Source of the DNA: Balamuthia mandrillaris
Taxonomy: Eukaryota > Discosea > Longamoebia > Balamuthiidae
Assembly (NCBI GenBank): GCA_031835245.1
Contig: JAVKOQ010000079.1
Coordinates: 124,501 to 188,500 of the forward strand
Reading direction: 5' to 3'
DNA length: 64,000 nucleotides
The notes under the pieces were generated by a model that was given only the letters and a program-made list of their open reading frames with translations, did not search any database and was not told the DNA's origin. Position 1 is the first letter of the stretch. Each line of letters opens with the position of its first letter. The position numbers were made by a program, and so were the translations under genes. Shown in pieces: positions 24,829-37,342 of this stretch.

Positions 24829-25829
24829 TCAGCTTGAAGCAGAGGAACCGAATAATAGAGACTCATCAAACAACATTCCAAGCAACCCGCCTTTCTCGTT
24901 TTGGAGCAACAACAGCTGCGCCATCAACAGAGCGACGATCAGCACTGCTATGGCCACCCCCACTTTCGACCACCATCCTTTTCCTCTGCCCTTCCTCGTA
25001 CTTTCTTCTCCTCTTGCTTCTGTTTCTGTTTCCATTTCCTCCACTTCAGAAATCTTTCGTTTTGCCTCTTCCTCTTCTTCTGCTTCTCCTTCTTCTTTAT
25101 AATCTTTGTCTCCCTCTTCTTCTTCGTAGTTCTCTTCCTCCTCTTCCTCTTCCTCGTGTTGTTGGTGAGAGCGGTGTTGGCTGAAGCGGTCGAGCTCCTC
25201 GAATTTTTGGGAGAGCGGTTGCAAGAGTTTGATCTTGGGGGGCATCGTGAAGGAGAAGGGCTGCGTCTTTTTTTCTTCAAAGCCTAGTCGCTCCATCAGT
25301 TCCACCTTTGGTTGTTTTTTTTAAATGTTAAGATCAGTAACAAATATTAAAAAGAAAAAGAAAAAGAAAAAGAAAAAGAAAAAGAAAAAGAAAAAGAAAA
25401 AGAATAAAGAATAAAGAATAAGAATAAGAAAAAGAAAAAGAAAAAGAAAAAGAATAAAGAAAAAAGAAAAAATCATAATTATAATAATAATAATCTCATC
25501 TTTACATTTTTCTTTGTTTTTTTGCCGTTTAATAAAGCAAAAGAGGAAAGGAAAGAAAGAAAAGGAGATAATAAAGAAAAAAAAACGAAAACAATAGAAA
25601 CAAAACAGACAAAAACAATAAGAGATTGAGACAAAGAAGCGACAATAAGAGATGCTCTGAATAAAACCATTCGCTCTTTACGTTCAAGGCCCCACTCCAA
25701 CGGCAGATCAAAGGCCTTGTTTTCAGCACCGCGCGGCAGCCTCGTGGCCACGAACGCCCGCAGCCATTGGAGGTCCTCCGGGAAGGCCGCTTGATGTTGG
25801 TACAGCTCGTACACTGTCATGCCCTTCAT
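24829..25829 (-). CDS. Acidic protein with a C-terminal membrane segment
   Basis: Two exons. The first starts at ATG 25829 (MKGMTVYELYQHQAAFPEDL) and reads to LERKERM near 25666. An earlier ATG at 25886 is in frame but may lie in UTR. The second runs ~25310-24829 (VELMERLGFEEKKTQPFSF onward). Phases agree if splicing follows the ATG of ERM. The N-terminal ~60 residues look globular, with PEDLQWLRAFVATRLP. A long Glu/Lys-rich coiled segment follows, then one hydrophobic helix (VGVAIAVLIVALLMAQLLLL) with about 25 residues after it. This suggests a tail-anchored or single-pass protein, cytosolic side out, possibly a client of the GET pathway encoded nearby. No family recognised. It converges with LeuRS (183 bp apart). 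Confidence 0.6.
25347..25465. repeat. (AAAAAG)n intronic repeat
   Basis: Hexamer AAAAAG array with a few AATAAAG variants, inside the intron of the minus-strand acidic membrane protein gene (TTTTTC on the sense strand). Confidence 0.9.
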
Positions 25830-25903
25830 CTCTTGTGTTTTTTTTTTGGTTTCTAAAATTTTAGCAACTGAAAAAAAGGAAATCATAATTAGCCGTTACG
25901 AAA

Positions 25904-26286
25904 ATGCCGTTAAATTTAGAAATTTCAATTTTTCACGAATTTTCAGCTGCGGAATTTAATGTTGACGACATGACCAAAATTTTAAGCAACCTCTTAGTAT
26001 CACATCCTAATAGGAATTTTATTTTAAGTTTCTCCTCTGAGTTCAATGCCGACATGCACTACCCTTTCGCCGTGGATGAGGACTCTATCTGGGAGGAGGT
26101 TATGGACAGGTGCTTGCAAGGAACGAGAGGGGAGGGCGCTCGCGGGCGGAGGAGAAAGCCAAGCGGGAAGCGGAGAGGGCGGAGATTCCTGCGGTGAAGG
26201 AAAAGAGGAAGGCGTTCATGAAGCAGGCCAAGGAGAAGAAAAGGCAACAGAAGAAGGCGGAGAAGTTGGCAAAGAAAGGAAAGTAA
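25904..26286 (+). CDS. Small gene with a Lys-rich C-terminus, family unknown
   Basis: ATG 25904 starts MPLNLEISIFHEFSAAEFNV and runs in one frame through DMHYPFAVDEDSIWEEVMDR. The strongest coding signal after ~26150 is in another frame: RAEEKAKREAERAEIPAVKE then KRKAFMKQAKEKKRQQKKAE, ending at TAA 26284-26286. The two are joined by either a very short intron or a frame change near 26110-26145; I could not settle which. Straight reading of the first frame gives a 97-residue protein ending at 26197. The basic tail suggests RNA or ribosome binding, which is inference only. Only 74 bp separate its start from that of the divergent minus-strand gene. A related motif lies at 26890-26930. Confidence 0.45.
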
Positions 26287-26859
26287 GAGAAGAGTATGTT
26301 TGAAAGCTCTGCCGGTGGGATTATTACGCTATACAATCCACAAAAACAAAACATTCTCATTGTTCCTTGATTGTTATCTTTAGCGTTCCCAGTTCTACTG
26401 TACTATAGTTTTTCTTATACACCATTTGTAAGTGAAGAAAGGGCATTTAACTGACATCAAAATACCTTTGATGGTCGCCTCTATACAGAGTAACCTTTTT
26501 TTCTTTTTCTTGTTCATTTCTTTTCCTCGTCTTGTCGTTTTCTCGAGGCTTTCTTGAAGCTTCCTGTCTATTCTACCATCCTTTCTTTCGCGGTATTGCT
26601 TGGTTCGTTTTTAAAACCCATATTTAATTCAATAAAAGGGAAGCCGTTCTAGAGCTGGCGTCTCTCAATGCCTCTAAACCGTCAACCCTTATGCACTAGC
26701 ACGCAGATAAAATCAAATACAGAACAGACATATCATCGTCATTTATCCTGACACCAACGCCTCAAAGGTTTTGGCGCTAGCCATGAGGTTTGGCCGGACG
26801 GTAGCTGGCTTCTTCATCGGCGGTCTCATCCTCGATAGTACATTTCGGCGCTGTAGGTC
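26287..26859. other. Intergenic, no feature seen
   Basis: AT-rich with many stops in all frames. No tRNA boxes, repeats or extended frame recognised. Confidence 0.4.
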
Positions 26860-27051
26860 TTGGTGGCTGCGCGCCTAGCTCCAAGGCAGATGACACATCC
26901 TTTGCTCACCGAGGAAGCTTCCATTTGGGAGCACCTCCAGATCAGTTCATCGAAGGAACAAAAGCGAAAGCAAGTCGGCGAAGGCAAAGCAAGAGAAGAA
27001 GGCATCCAAGGAGGAAGCAAAAGGAAGAAAGCTGCAAGAGGGACATTTTGA
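26860..27051 (+). CDS. Small ORF related to the 25904 gene; possible diverged copy
   Basis: ATG 26860 gives MAARLAPRQMTHPLLTEEAS then IWEHLQISSSKEQKRKQ. The block HPLLTEEASIWE matches HYPFAVDEDSIWE of the gene at 25904 in sequence and frame, and both are followed by Lys-rich stretches. In another frame the tail reads KSAKAKQEKKASKEEAKGRK and ends at TAA near 27110, again like the neighbour. So both loci show the same frame problem between the SIWE block and the Lys-rich tail. This favours a conserved short intron or a shared domain over chance, though a decayed copy remains possible. Confidence 0.35.
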   Translation: MVAARLAPRQMTHPLLTEEASIWEHLQISSSKEQKRKQVGEGKAREEGIQGGSKRKKAARGTF

Positions 27052-27280
27052 CATATAACCGATGGAAATGTATACCAGTAAACGACCACAATTTGAGATG
27101 CCGAGGTGCACAAGTACAATACCAAATCGAACCTAATATTTAAGAACACAACAAAAATTACAATTCATCCTAATATGTAAATTTTCATTGATGTCGACGG
27201 GAAGGAGGTCAAAACCATCACAAAAGCTGCAATTTTGGTGAACAGATACCACAACAAAAAAAAGAGAGAGAAAGGGAGAA

Positions 27281-27877
27281 ATGGAGGCACCGAAGAAGCC
27301 AACGACGAGGCAGTCCACAAAGAAAGGCTTGAGCCGTCTTCAGAAGAAGATGGAGGAGGGAAACTTTTATGAAGCCCAACAACTCGTTAAGCTTTTACTT
27401 CACAGGTTTTGTTGATTGTTTTGAAAGAATTCATTCATTCATTCATTCATTCATTCATTCATTTTTTGTGTTTTGGTCTTTTTTTTTTCGATGCAGATTT
27501 TCTTCACAAAAGAACCTGAGTGAGGCTGAAAACATTTTGCTCTCTGGCATGGACTCTATGCTCGCCCACCAGCAGTACAGGAATGCGTCAGAGCTGGGAC
27601 TGCTCCTCGTGAAGCTCTACTCGGAGAACCATGTGGCTTTGGCGGAGGAAAAGAAGGCCCTTTTGCTCGCGCAGTACGAAAAGTACCCTCCTGAGGTGGA
27701 CGAGGGCAAAGTGGAGTTCCTCAAAGCGGCCATCAAGTAACTCTCTCTTTCTCTCTTTCTCTCTCGCTCTTTTGTACCTCTTCTGCTGCTTCCCTTTGTG
27801 TTTGTTATTCGTATTCGTTCTTCTCTCTTCTTCTATCTTTTTCCTTTTGTTGTTACTGTAATACATTCGCGTCTCTT

Positions 27878-27920
<43 letters not shown>

Positions 27921-28644
27921 TTCTCTCTCTTTCTCCCTCCACGTTCTTCGTTACTTTGCTCATTCTTTTTCTGTTACTTCTCCTTGTCCCTGCCTTGCGT
28001 TGTAGGTACTCCACCAAAGCAGAGAGCAACAGCAACACGCCTAATGGCGAGCCTCGCTTCCACAACGCGCTGGCCTCCTACTTCCTCAATATCACAAAGG
28101 ACTGGGGTCAAGCCCAACGCCACTTTGTGCGCAGCGGCAATCCACAGGGCTTCACGGAGATGCTGCTAGCAGCGGCAGAAGAGGGCGGCAACTTAGAAGT
28201 CGAGGACGACCTCTTCCTCGCTCGCGCCGTTCTTCAGTACCTCTGCCTCTCCAACTGGAAGGACGCCATCACTCTTTTTCAGCTCTATTGCGCAAGCCAT
28301 CCGGCGGCCGCTACCTCGCCGCTCTCCAACTTTATTCGCTTTCTTCTCGCCACTGTACAGCATAGAACGGCGGGAACGACCTTTCAAACGCTGCGCACCA
28401 AATATAAGCCCTCCATTCAAAGAGATCCTACTTTTGAACAGGTTTGGTTTCTTCTTTGTAAAAACCTTTATTCTTTTGATGCGTCAATAACGTTATTGTA
28501 ACAAACAAACAGTATTTGGACAGAATAGGAGAAATCTTCTTTGGAATCAAGCCACAAACGCAAGCCGGCGGATTGGGAGGTCTGTTGAATGGATTCCTTC
28601 AGGCCTTCCTGTCTCCTGAAGAAAACGAAGGTTCCTCTTCTTAG
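27281..28644 (+). CDS. GET4: GET4 / TRC35 homologue, tail-anchored protein targeting
   Basis: ATG 27281 (MEAPKKPTTRQSTKKGLSRL) starts a four-exon gene ending at TAG 28642-28644. The protein is all-helical with TPR-like repeats: GNFYEAQQLVKLLLHRF, EAENILLSGMDSMLAHQQYRN-like, NASELGLLLVKLY, FHNALASYFLNITKDWGQAQ, RHFVRSGNPQGFTEMLL, then FLARAVLQYLCLSNW and PLSNFIRFLLATVQ. The final short exon carries YLDRIGEIFFGIKPQ and a Gly-rich tail. This order and length (about 300 residues) fit GET4, which holds GET5 and GET3 (BAG6 in animals) to pass tail-anchored proteins to the ER. Introns hold an (ATTC)9 run (27428-27463) and a TC run (~27870-27913). Partner genes GET3/GET5 are not in the window. Confidence 0.88.
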
Positions 28645-28741
28645 TTGGCTACAATCCTCTCCTCTGAATAAAAAAAACAGCATATCTCAACAGGACCATT
28701 CTTCTGCCGCTTCCGCTGCTTCATCCTCTTCTCTTTTCTTT

Positions 28742-28782
<41 letters not shown>

Positions 28783-28942
28783 TAATCTCTTGTGCCCATA
28801 GACCTTTCGGGAGAAGTTAACGACGAAGCAAAACCTCGACGAAGCAATCCGATCCTTTTATGGAGATTAGATGACTGTGGTTGCTTTTTAACATTTTAGG
28901 AAGCCTCGGAGAGTGGGTTCGTCCCTTCGAAGAAGAAAGAAG

Positions 28943-31279
28943 ATGGCGGTGGCCACTCGACTTCGGCCACTGGCGGTGCTCCTGGGTTTGTGCCTCTTCC
29001 TGTTGGTGTCCGTTGCTTGGGCTGACCTCAAAGGTAGGTTCTTGTTGGGCATCGCTAGGTTTGTTGAAGGTCTGCCAACGCATCTTCTTATCTGTTGTTT
29101 GTTTCAACAGCAAGAAAACTCGTTTCAACTGAAGAGTTGGAAGAGAGGGCTACAAAGATGAATCTCGTGACGGTCGTTCGTGTTGCAGATGAGGTCAATG
29201 CTCGAGAACTTGCAGAAAGGCACGGTTATGTGCACGTTGGAGAGGCACACCCGAAGCTTCGAGGCTACCACGTCTTCGAACGACGTGATTCTTGGCACCC
29301 TGATTTGTACTTACTTCATGCTCTCCTTTGATTGAAACCTCCTTCGTTCACATGTTATCGTTTCTATTCTTATTTGTTCTTCGAACTTTTCCCTTCATAT
29401 ATGTGAAAGACATCGGCCTCTAGAGGAAGCAGACGAAATTCTTTGGTCACAGGAGCAAAGACCGAAACCAATCCACCTTCGAGCTTTTCCAACGGACCCT
29501 CTTTTCTTCGAGCAGTGGTATCTCCATAGCAGCCAGCTCGACCTCAATGTAATGCCTGCTTGGGACAAAGGATATACTGGAAGAGGTCCTTTCTCCTTTC
29601 CTCATTCGCCTTGCTGCCGCTTTCTGACTTTACACAATTACCATATTGCCTTAAAAACAAAAGGAGTCAACATTGCAATTGTCGATAATGGAGTGAATTA
29701 CAACCATCCTGACTTGTTAGATAACTACAAGTTGGAGGGCAGCTGGGACTTTGTAGGCAGCGATCACGATTCCACTCCTGGTCCAAGTGACGATGAGCAC
29801 GGCACTGCTTCTGCTGGTATTTTCTCGGCTCTTCCTTTCTTTGTTGTCCTTTCTTTCTTTCTCGCATACCAACAACAACAAACAGGAATAGCATTAGCAA
29901 AAAAGAATAACAACATCTGCGGAGTGGGTGTAGCGCCTCAAGCCGGCCTCTCTGCCATCAGGCTCATCAGCGACAAGGGCAATGTGGACCACATTGAGGC
30001 CCAAGCTCTTGGCTATCGCTGCACTCCTGACGACGACTCTCCTTTCGGCTTCATGAACCACATCTTTTCGGCGAGCTGGGGTCCTCCTGACGATGGCCTC
30101 ACTGTCTTTGGAGCGGATCGTCTCTTAAGAGAGGCCATGAAACATTGCTTGGAGCACGGCAGGCATGGCAAAGGGAGCATCTACCTCTGGTCTGCTGGTA
30201 ACGGCCGCGCCGTTCGTGACAACGCCAACTACGATGGCTATGCCAACCTGAGAGAGACCATCGCCATTGGAGCGGTCGATTATTTGGGTTATCAGGCGGA
30301 GTACAGCGAGAGTTGCGCCTGCCTGATGGCGGTAGCGCCGTCTAGTGGGAGGGATAAGATGGTAGCCACGGACAGTTTGACCTCTTGCACGAGAGTGTTT
30401 GGCGGAACATCTGCTGTTAGGTTTGTTCTCCTGTTTGTTTATTTTTCATCGTGTTGTTATCTTCATCTCATAAACTTCAAAACAAAAAGTCCAATGGCTG
30501 CAGGAGTGATAGCGTTGGTATTGGAAGCCAACCCCTATCTCTACTGGCGCGACGTGCAGCAGCTCATCGTGCAAACATCCACCAGCGAGGGTCTTGATAA
30601 ACGCCAATGGCAAACCAACGGAGCGGGCTACCGGTTTCACCACGGCTTTGGCTTTGGGTTGTTGAACGCGGAGGCCATGGTCAACGCCGCCAAGGACTTC
30701 ACTTCTCTCTCTCCTGCTATAATGGTGTGGCATAGGGATCAGGAGCCTATTCCCATCAACAAGAATGCGCTCTCCATAAGGAAGTATACTCTTACTAGAG
30801 CGGAGTTGACCAAACAGGCCGGAAATGGAGGTAACATTCCTTCGTCATTTGTCTTTTCACTCTGGCTCCGTCTCCCGTCTTGCTTCTCTCTTTTTCCACC
30901 TTCGTTTTAATCTTTGTGTTATCTATCTTAATCGTTTCTTCTCTGTCTCACCTAAATTAAAAAAACAGGTCGTTTTGTCACGGAGCATGTTATAGTGAAT
31001 GTGGCTGGAAAGTATCCAGGTGGCTTTGGGGGTCTCAAACTTACGCTCATCTCACCCCACGGTACTCGTTCCTTCTTGGCCGAACCTCATCAAGACGTCG
31101 GCAACGTGGACCTCAGTTGGGACTTTATGACAGTGGCCAACTGGGGCGAGGACCCTGTGGGCGATTGGACTTTAGAAGTATCTTACTTGAGTTATGGAAG
31201 GAGAGAGCCTGCTCCACCTTACATTAGGGCATGGGAGCTCGATATTTATGGTCATATGGTTGATTCTCATGTTCATTGA
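28943..31279 (+). CDS. Kexin/furin-like proprotein convertase (subtilase S8B)
   Basis: ATG 28943 opens MAVATRLRPLAVLLGLCLFL, a signal peptide; an in-frame ATG lies 30 bases upstream. The prodomain follows (VRVADEVNARELAERHGYVH). The catalytic domain shows Asp in IAIVDNGVNYNHPD, His in DEHGTASAG, the oxyanion Asn in LWSAGNGR, the convertase signature SASWGPPDDG, and Ser in GGTSAV-SPMAAG, split by an intron (30419-30489). A P-domain of ~150 residues (YTLTRAELTKQAG.. to VGDWTLEVSYLS) ends at TGA 31277-31279, with no membrane segment, so the enzyme looks secreted or luminal. Seven or so exons. It should cleave secretory precursors after basic pairs, by family. All catalytic residues are present. 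Confidence 0.93.
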
Positions 31280-31341
31280 GTACTACAGAAAAACAAAAAC
31301 AGGTTTGTTAACACTTTTTTTTGTTATGTTTTTGCTTTGTT

Positions 31342-32833
31342 TCATGGAGTGATGTTATTGTTCTCTTGCTGTTCGGTTTCGTGTTCGATGACCACCAAGG
31401 CTTCTTGTTGAGCGTTGTTCGCTTCTTCTCTTTCTTCGACCACACTTATTACCTCTTCCACTTGGTGTTGCGCCTCAACCTCCTTCTCTACCTCCTTTCG
31501 TTCTTCCACTCCTATTTCTTTCTTCACTTCTTGGGCTTCTGTTACTTCCTTCACTTCTTCCTTCGCCACAGCCGCTTCCGCTTCTTTCGCTTCCTCCTCC
31601 TGCTCTCTCAATTCGACTTCTTCGTTCTTCTCCACCAACACCATCTCCATTGCTTCTCTCTGCTGTTGTTGTGATTCACTCTCAACAATTTTCTCTTCTT
31701 CTTTGCGTTGGTGCTCTTGTTGCTCATTCTCTTGACGTTGCTGATAAGCTTCGAATTGTTGCTGGTGCTTTTCAGCTGTTCGGATCTTCAACCTTTCTTC
31801 TCTCGATAATCCAGCCATCGTATTCGCTCTCATCACAGGAGGCATCTTCGCTTCTTCCTTCGCAGCTTCTCCTTCTTCACCCTCTTCAGAACCAGACCCC
31901 TCCTTCACACTAACACTCTTCTTTGCTTGAACCAACTCTTCCAAAGACTTTAGTCCTTTAGTCAAACTTGGCTTGGGCTTTCTCTGTTTGATGCTCTTCC
32001 CAAAGGGGTCCACCTCCTCCACCTCCAGGCTGCTATCTCCCTCTTCCTTGGTAGCCGTTCTCACTTGCTTCCTGCGCTCTCTTTCTCTCTCCAGTTGTTG
32101 AAGTGCCTCTTCCTTTCTTTGCTGCTCAGCGTCTTGAACGGCCTTCTCCTCGGCTTGAATCTGCTCTTGCGCCTGGCGAGCCTTTTCTAGGTCAAACTCT
32201 TTCATCTTTTGTCTCCTTTCTTTGATTCTCTCCTGCGTTTCTTTGCGCTGCTTCTCCTTGATCTGCTGCTTTTTGATCTCTTTCATCTCTTCTGGTGTGA
32301 AGTTCATTTGACGCAACTTTTGCTCCTCTTCCAGTTTTTGTTGCTGCTCCTTCTCTTCTCTCTCTAACCGTTCGCGACGCTCCTGTTCCTGTTTTAGCAA
32401 CATCTCCTCCAGACTTTTCTGCTTCTCCTTTTTCTCAGCCTCGCGGCGAGCTCTTCTCTCCTCCGCTCGTTGCTTCTTTTCAAGACGCGCGGCTTCTATT
32501 TCTTCGCTGCTGAGTTGGGACTGGTCGTTGCTTCTTTCTCTTTGGATCTGTCTGTCCTTTTGCCAGAGCTCAGAAACTAGCTCCGCTGACAGCTCCTCTT
32601 CTGTATGCTTGTAGCTACAACAAAGCACATGTTAAACGGGGAAGAGAATAGCTGCGAAACGGCGAGTATACGCACCCTGCATTGCGAACACCATTGACAT
32701 AGTGGGGTTGCTGCGGATCCGCTGCAGCAGCCTCCTCTCCGCGAATGCGTCTCCTTTCTGCTGGCCCGCCTTGTGCACAGACCACGAGCACCGCGAGTAC
32801 CACCACGACGACAAGCCCTGTTCTTCCGGTCAT
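31342..32833 (-). CDS. Secretory coiled-coil protein, highly charged
   Basis: ATG at 32833 begins MTGRTGLVVVVVLAVLVVCA, a signal peptide or anchor. Exon 1 ends at NAGG and joins across a short intron (~32620-32675) to YKHTEEELSAELVSELWQKD. The remaining ~420 residues are one exon of Glu/Lys/Arg/Gln-rich heptads (LEKKQRAEERRARREAEKKE type), with a central less charged part (DPFGKSIKQRKPKPSLTKGL) and MPPVMRANTMAGLSREERL. It ends ENNNITP at 31342. Such coiled-coil compositions are usual for cytosolic or nuclear proteins, so the signal sequence is unexpected; it may be a type II anchor with the coil in the ER lumen or outside. No family recognised. It converges with the kexin-like gene (62 bp apart). 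Confidence 0.7.
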
Positions 32834-34141
<1,308 letters not shown>

Positions 34142-34262
34142 ATAACTCAACAATAATACGCCTTAGGCTTGCACTCTAATTTTTTGTATCATCTCTCTTC
34201 TCTCTCTCTCTGGGTTGCGTGAATGAAGGAAGAAAAGCGTATATTTGGCAGAGGGGGGTTAG

Positions 34263-35483
34263 TTATGTGTCCCATTTGCTTCTGCGTTTGGTGTTGTGCG
34301 TTGTGTTGTTGCCGGAGGAAAGGAGAGCAGAGGAGGAAAATGGGAGCTGTTTGTTATGAACGACGTGGACAACCTTTGGCCGCACAGGTGGTGCTGCTGC
34401 CGTGGCGGCAGGAGGGGCGGATGAACCCATGCCAAAGTGTGTGGTTCCTGCCGATTGAAACTCTACCGTTGTTCTTTCTGCAACCGCTGCTGCAGCTGGT
34501 TTGTTGGCTGTCACTGTTGTTTTTGTGAATGGAAAGAGAAACGACATTAGAAAATGGTTATGAAGCAAAGAGAGAGGTGCAGAAGAAGAAGAAGAAGAAG
34601 AAGAAGAAGAAGAAGAAGAAGAACAAGAAGAAGAAGAAGAAGAAGAAGAAGAAAAGGAAGAAGAACAAGAAGAAGAAGAAAAGAAGAAGAAGAAGAAGAA
34701 GAAGAAGAAGAAGAAGAAACAAAGAAGAAGAAGAAGAAGAAGAAGAAAAGAACAAGAAAACAAGGACAAGCAGAACAAGAAGAAAACAAACATTCTTTGA
34801 GGAAAGCTTTCTGTTCGGTGCGTATCCAATGAGGGTCGAACAGGTGCTTGGGGTAGTTGGAGGCGCTCTCATCGATGTTGCAGTGCTGCACCAACCAGTT
34901 GAGCAGGTAAGGGTTCTTAAAATCCTTGGCATGCCTTATCTTGCTGTTGATGGTGCTTCCTCCTCCTCTTCCTGTCGCCCGTTTTCTTGCCACAAACTTG
35001 TGAAGGTCTGATATCCGTTTCTTTGTTGTTGTTGTCAGATGGATGAAGAAAGAAGAAAGAAAGAAACAAAACAGTAACACAAGCAAAGACAATTAAAAAA
35101 AAACCTGAAGTCTTTCATCGCAAGGACTGGCCGGGAGAGGCAGGCCAAGCTCATCGGTTTCCTCGCCAGTGTGGGTGCTTCCGTTTGTCTCTTCCGTTGG
35201 ATGCTCTTGCGGGTGTCCTTCTTCTTCTTCTCCTTGTTCCTCTACCTCCTGCTCCTCTATTCTTGGCTTCTTTGTTCGCCTTTTTGTGATGCAACCAAGT
35301 TTTTGGCCTGCTGATGAGAAAAAATAATAATAATAAAAAAAAGACGTACCGTTCTTGTGGCTCGCATTCTGTTTCAACCTTGATCACCTCCTCCTCTTGT
35401 TTGTGTGGTTGCTCCTCTTCCTCCTCCTCTTCCTCCACTTCATAGTCCACCAACGAAAACACTTGGTCGCTCTCTTCTTCCAT
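34263..35483 (-). CDS. SAP30BP: SAP30-binding protein (HCNGP-like) homologue
   Basis: ATG at 35483 (MEEESDQVFSLVDYEVEEEE), then a second acidic exon (~35310-35106) with KKPRIEEQEVEEQ. The diagnostic exon (~35008-34795) reads FKNPYLLNWLVQHCNIDESA then SNYPKHLFDPHW, matching the HCNGP domain (FxNPxIxxxLIxxxxIDExGTNYPKxxFDP). An intron with a GAA/TTC repeat precedes the last exon (~34526-34263). That exon is Ala/Thr/Pro-rich and ends KRRSKWDT, like the RKSKWD end of animal SAP30BP. The animal protein is nuclear and acts in transcription repression and splicing. Intron borders around the repeat are approximate. Confidence 0.85.
34584..34760. repeat. (AAG)n intronic repeat
   Basis: AAG triplets with AAC and AAAG breaks, in the last intron of the minus-strand SAP30BP gene, so TTC on the sense strand. 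Confidence 0.92.
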
Positions 35484-35590
35484 CTTTTTCTCTTCTCGTT
35501 TCTCCTTCTTTCAAGACGACACGATGATCATTGCGATCGATCTTCGAGGTGAATACATCATGACGACACGAAAATAAATCGCTATATTGA

Positions 35591-36714
35591 TCACAAACGA
35601 GCAATGCCACCAGCACCATGAGGAGGCGGAGGAGGAGCCTGCACGGATCCGATGCGAGTGATAGAAGCGGGAGGAGCTCCCTCGTAGCAGATCTTGTAGA
35701 CGGCAGTAAACAATGGAAACCTACGAATAAGAAGAAGTCAAACCAAAGATAAGAACGAAAGAGAAGAACGAAAGGAGAAAAGATGAAAACAAGCTAACCT
35801 GTCTGTGAGACCACGTTTGTGAAGCACCTCATAAACTTCTGCAGCGGTCAAAGTGCCTTGCAGCTTTTGTCCATTCAGCAACTCTTTCTCCAGTTGTTCA
35901 ATGGACTAACAGGAAAAAGGAATACGTTAAGCGGAAGAAAAAAAAAAAAAGAGCGTTAGCAAAAGAGACACAACAACGGTTAGATACGAGAGCAGAAATG
36001 CTAACCTTGTTTGCAGTAACAAACGCTTCAGCAACTTTTCGGTTTCTGCCACTGAAACACGTAACAATAAGATCTGCAACACCGCAACTATTTTCGTTGT
36101 TCAAAATGAGAAAAGCAGAGAAGAGCAGAGACGAAGACGAAAAAAAAAGACCTTTCAAAGAATGTTGCATCCTTGACAGAAGGAAAGAAGTACTGCGAGA
36201 ACTTTTTCATCTCTTCCAGCCCAATCCTCATAACGGCAGCCTTGGTGTTGGCTCCATACTTTAGTCCATCCACAAAACCAGCCGCCACCGCCACAATGTT
36301 CTTCAACGCCCCGCAGAGCTCCACTCCTTCCACATCCTCCACAATGTTGACAGAGAAAAACTCTGGAATGTTAAACAGAAGATGCCATGTTTTGGTTGTT
36401 GCTGTCGCTGCTTTTTCACATGTTGAAGAAGCAGAAGAAGAACAAGAAGATGATGAAGCAAAAGAAGAAGAGTAACCGATGGTGGCCTCGCTGAAAGGGC
36501 CAGCGGCAACCAGATTGGCGATGTTGGCTCCGGAGAGGACGCAGACATCGCTCACGCCCAGCTCTTTGCGGATCAAGTGAGAGAAGAGGATGGGAGAGGA
36601 GGTGGAGGCGTCGATGGACATGCCTTTGAGGAGATGGATGACTCTTGCGTTGGGTTGAATGCGGCCTTTGAGGCGTTTGACGAGCCCTTCTGCAAACTTT
36701 GGAGCAGAGAGAGA

Positions 36715-36753
<39 letters not shown>

Positions 36754-37342
36754 GTAGGACAACAAAAACAAGAAGAAGAAGAAGAAGAAGAACAAGAAGA
36801 AGAAGAAGAAGAAAAAGAATAAGAACCAGACCGCGAAGAAAGCGGAGAGCAGAGAAGGCAAGATAGCGAAAAGAGAGAGTGCACGGTTACTTGATGAGGC
36901 AGACATATGACCAAGAGGGTGGCATCTTTCACGGCTTCATACTCGCTGGTGACAGCACGTATGTTGGCCGGCAGTGTTATGCCCGGAAGGTATCTGTTGT
37001 TGTTTGTTTACGTCGACGGATTAACTAACTAACAACAGCGAAGAGTGAGAGAGAGGGTGAAGAAGAACACATACTTGACATTCTCATGGGTGGTGTTGAT
37101 GAGCTCACTGAGCTTCTGGCCGTTGACCATCTCCTCATAGACCCACATCGGAACGACCTCTTCAAACACATCGTTGTGTCGCTGCGTGTTTCGACCGATG
37201 ACGCAAGATATCGCGGAGGCCCTGTTGTTTTTTTTTGATTGTTTGGTTAAAAGAAAAGAGGTAAGAAAGAGAACGAAGGGGCAAAGGATGTGCACCAGTT
37301 GCCGGAGCCAAGAATGGCGACTCGCTCTTTACTCCGGTTCAT
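35591..37342 (-). CDS. GPD1: NAD-dependent glycerol-3-phosphate dehydrogenase with a possible PTS1 tail
   Basis: ATG at 37342 ([16 protein letters not shown]); exon 1 ends in the TGG codon and joins [11 protein letters not shown], forming the Rossmann motif GSGNWASAI. Further exons encode [70 protein letters not shown], then the catalytic helix region [20 protein letters not shown] with [18 protein letters not shown], and [20 protein letters not shown]. An insert rich in Ser ([14 protein letters not shown]) lies after EATIGY. The last exon ends HGAGGIARL and TGA (35591-35593). The enzyme interconverts DHAP and glycerol-3-phosphate. ARL fits the peroxisomal PTS1 consensus, but import is inference. 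Several introns carry GA or GAA repeats. Confidence 0.93.
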
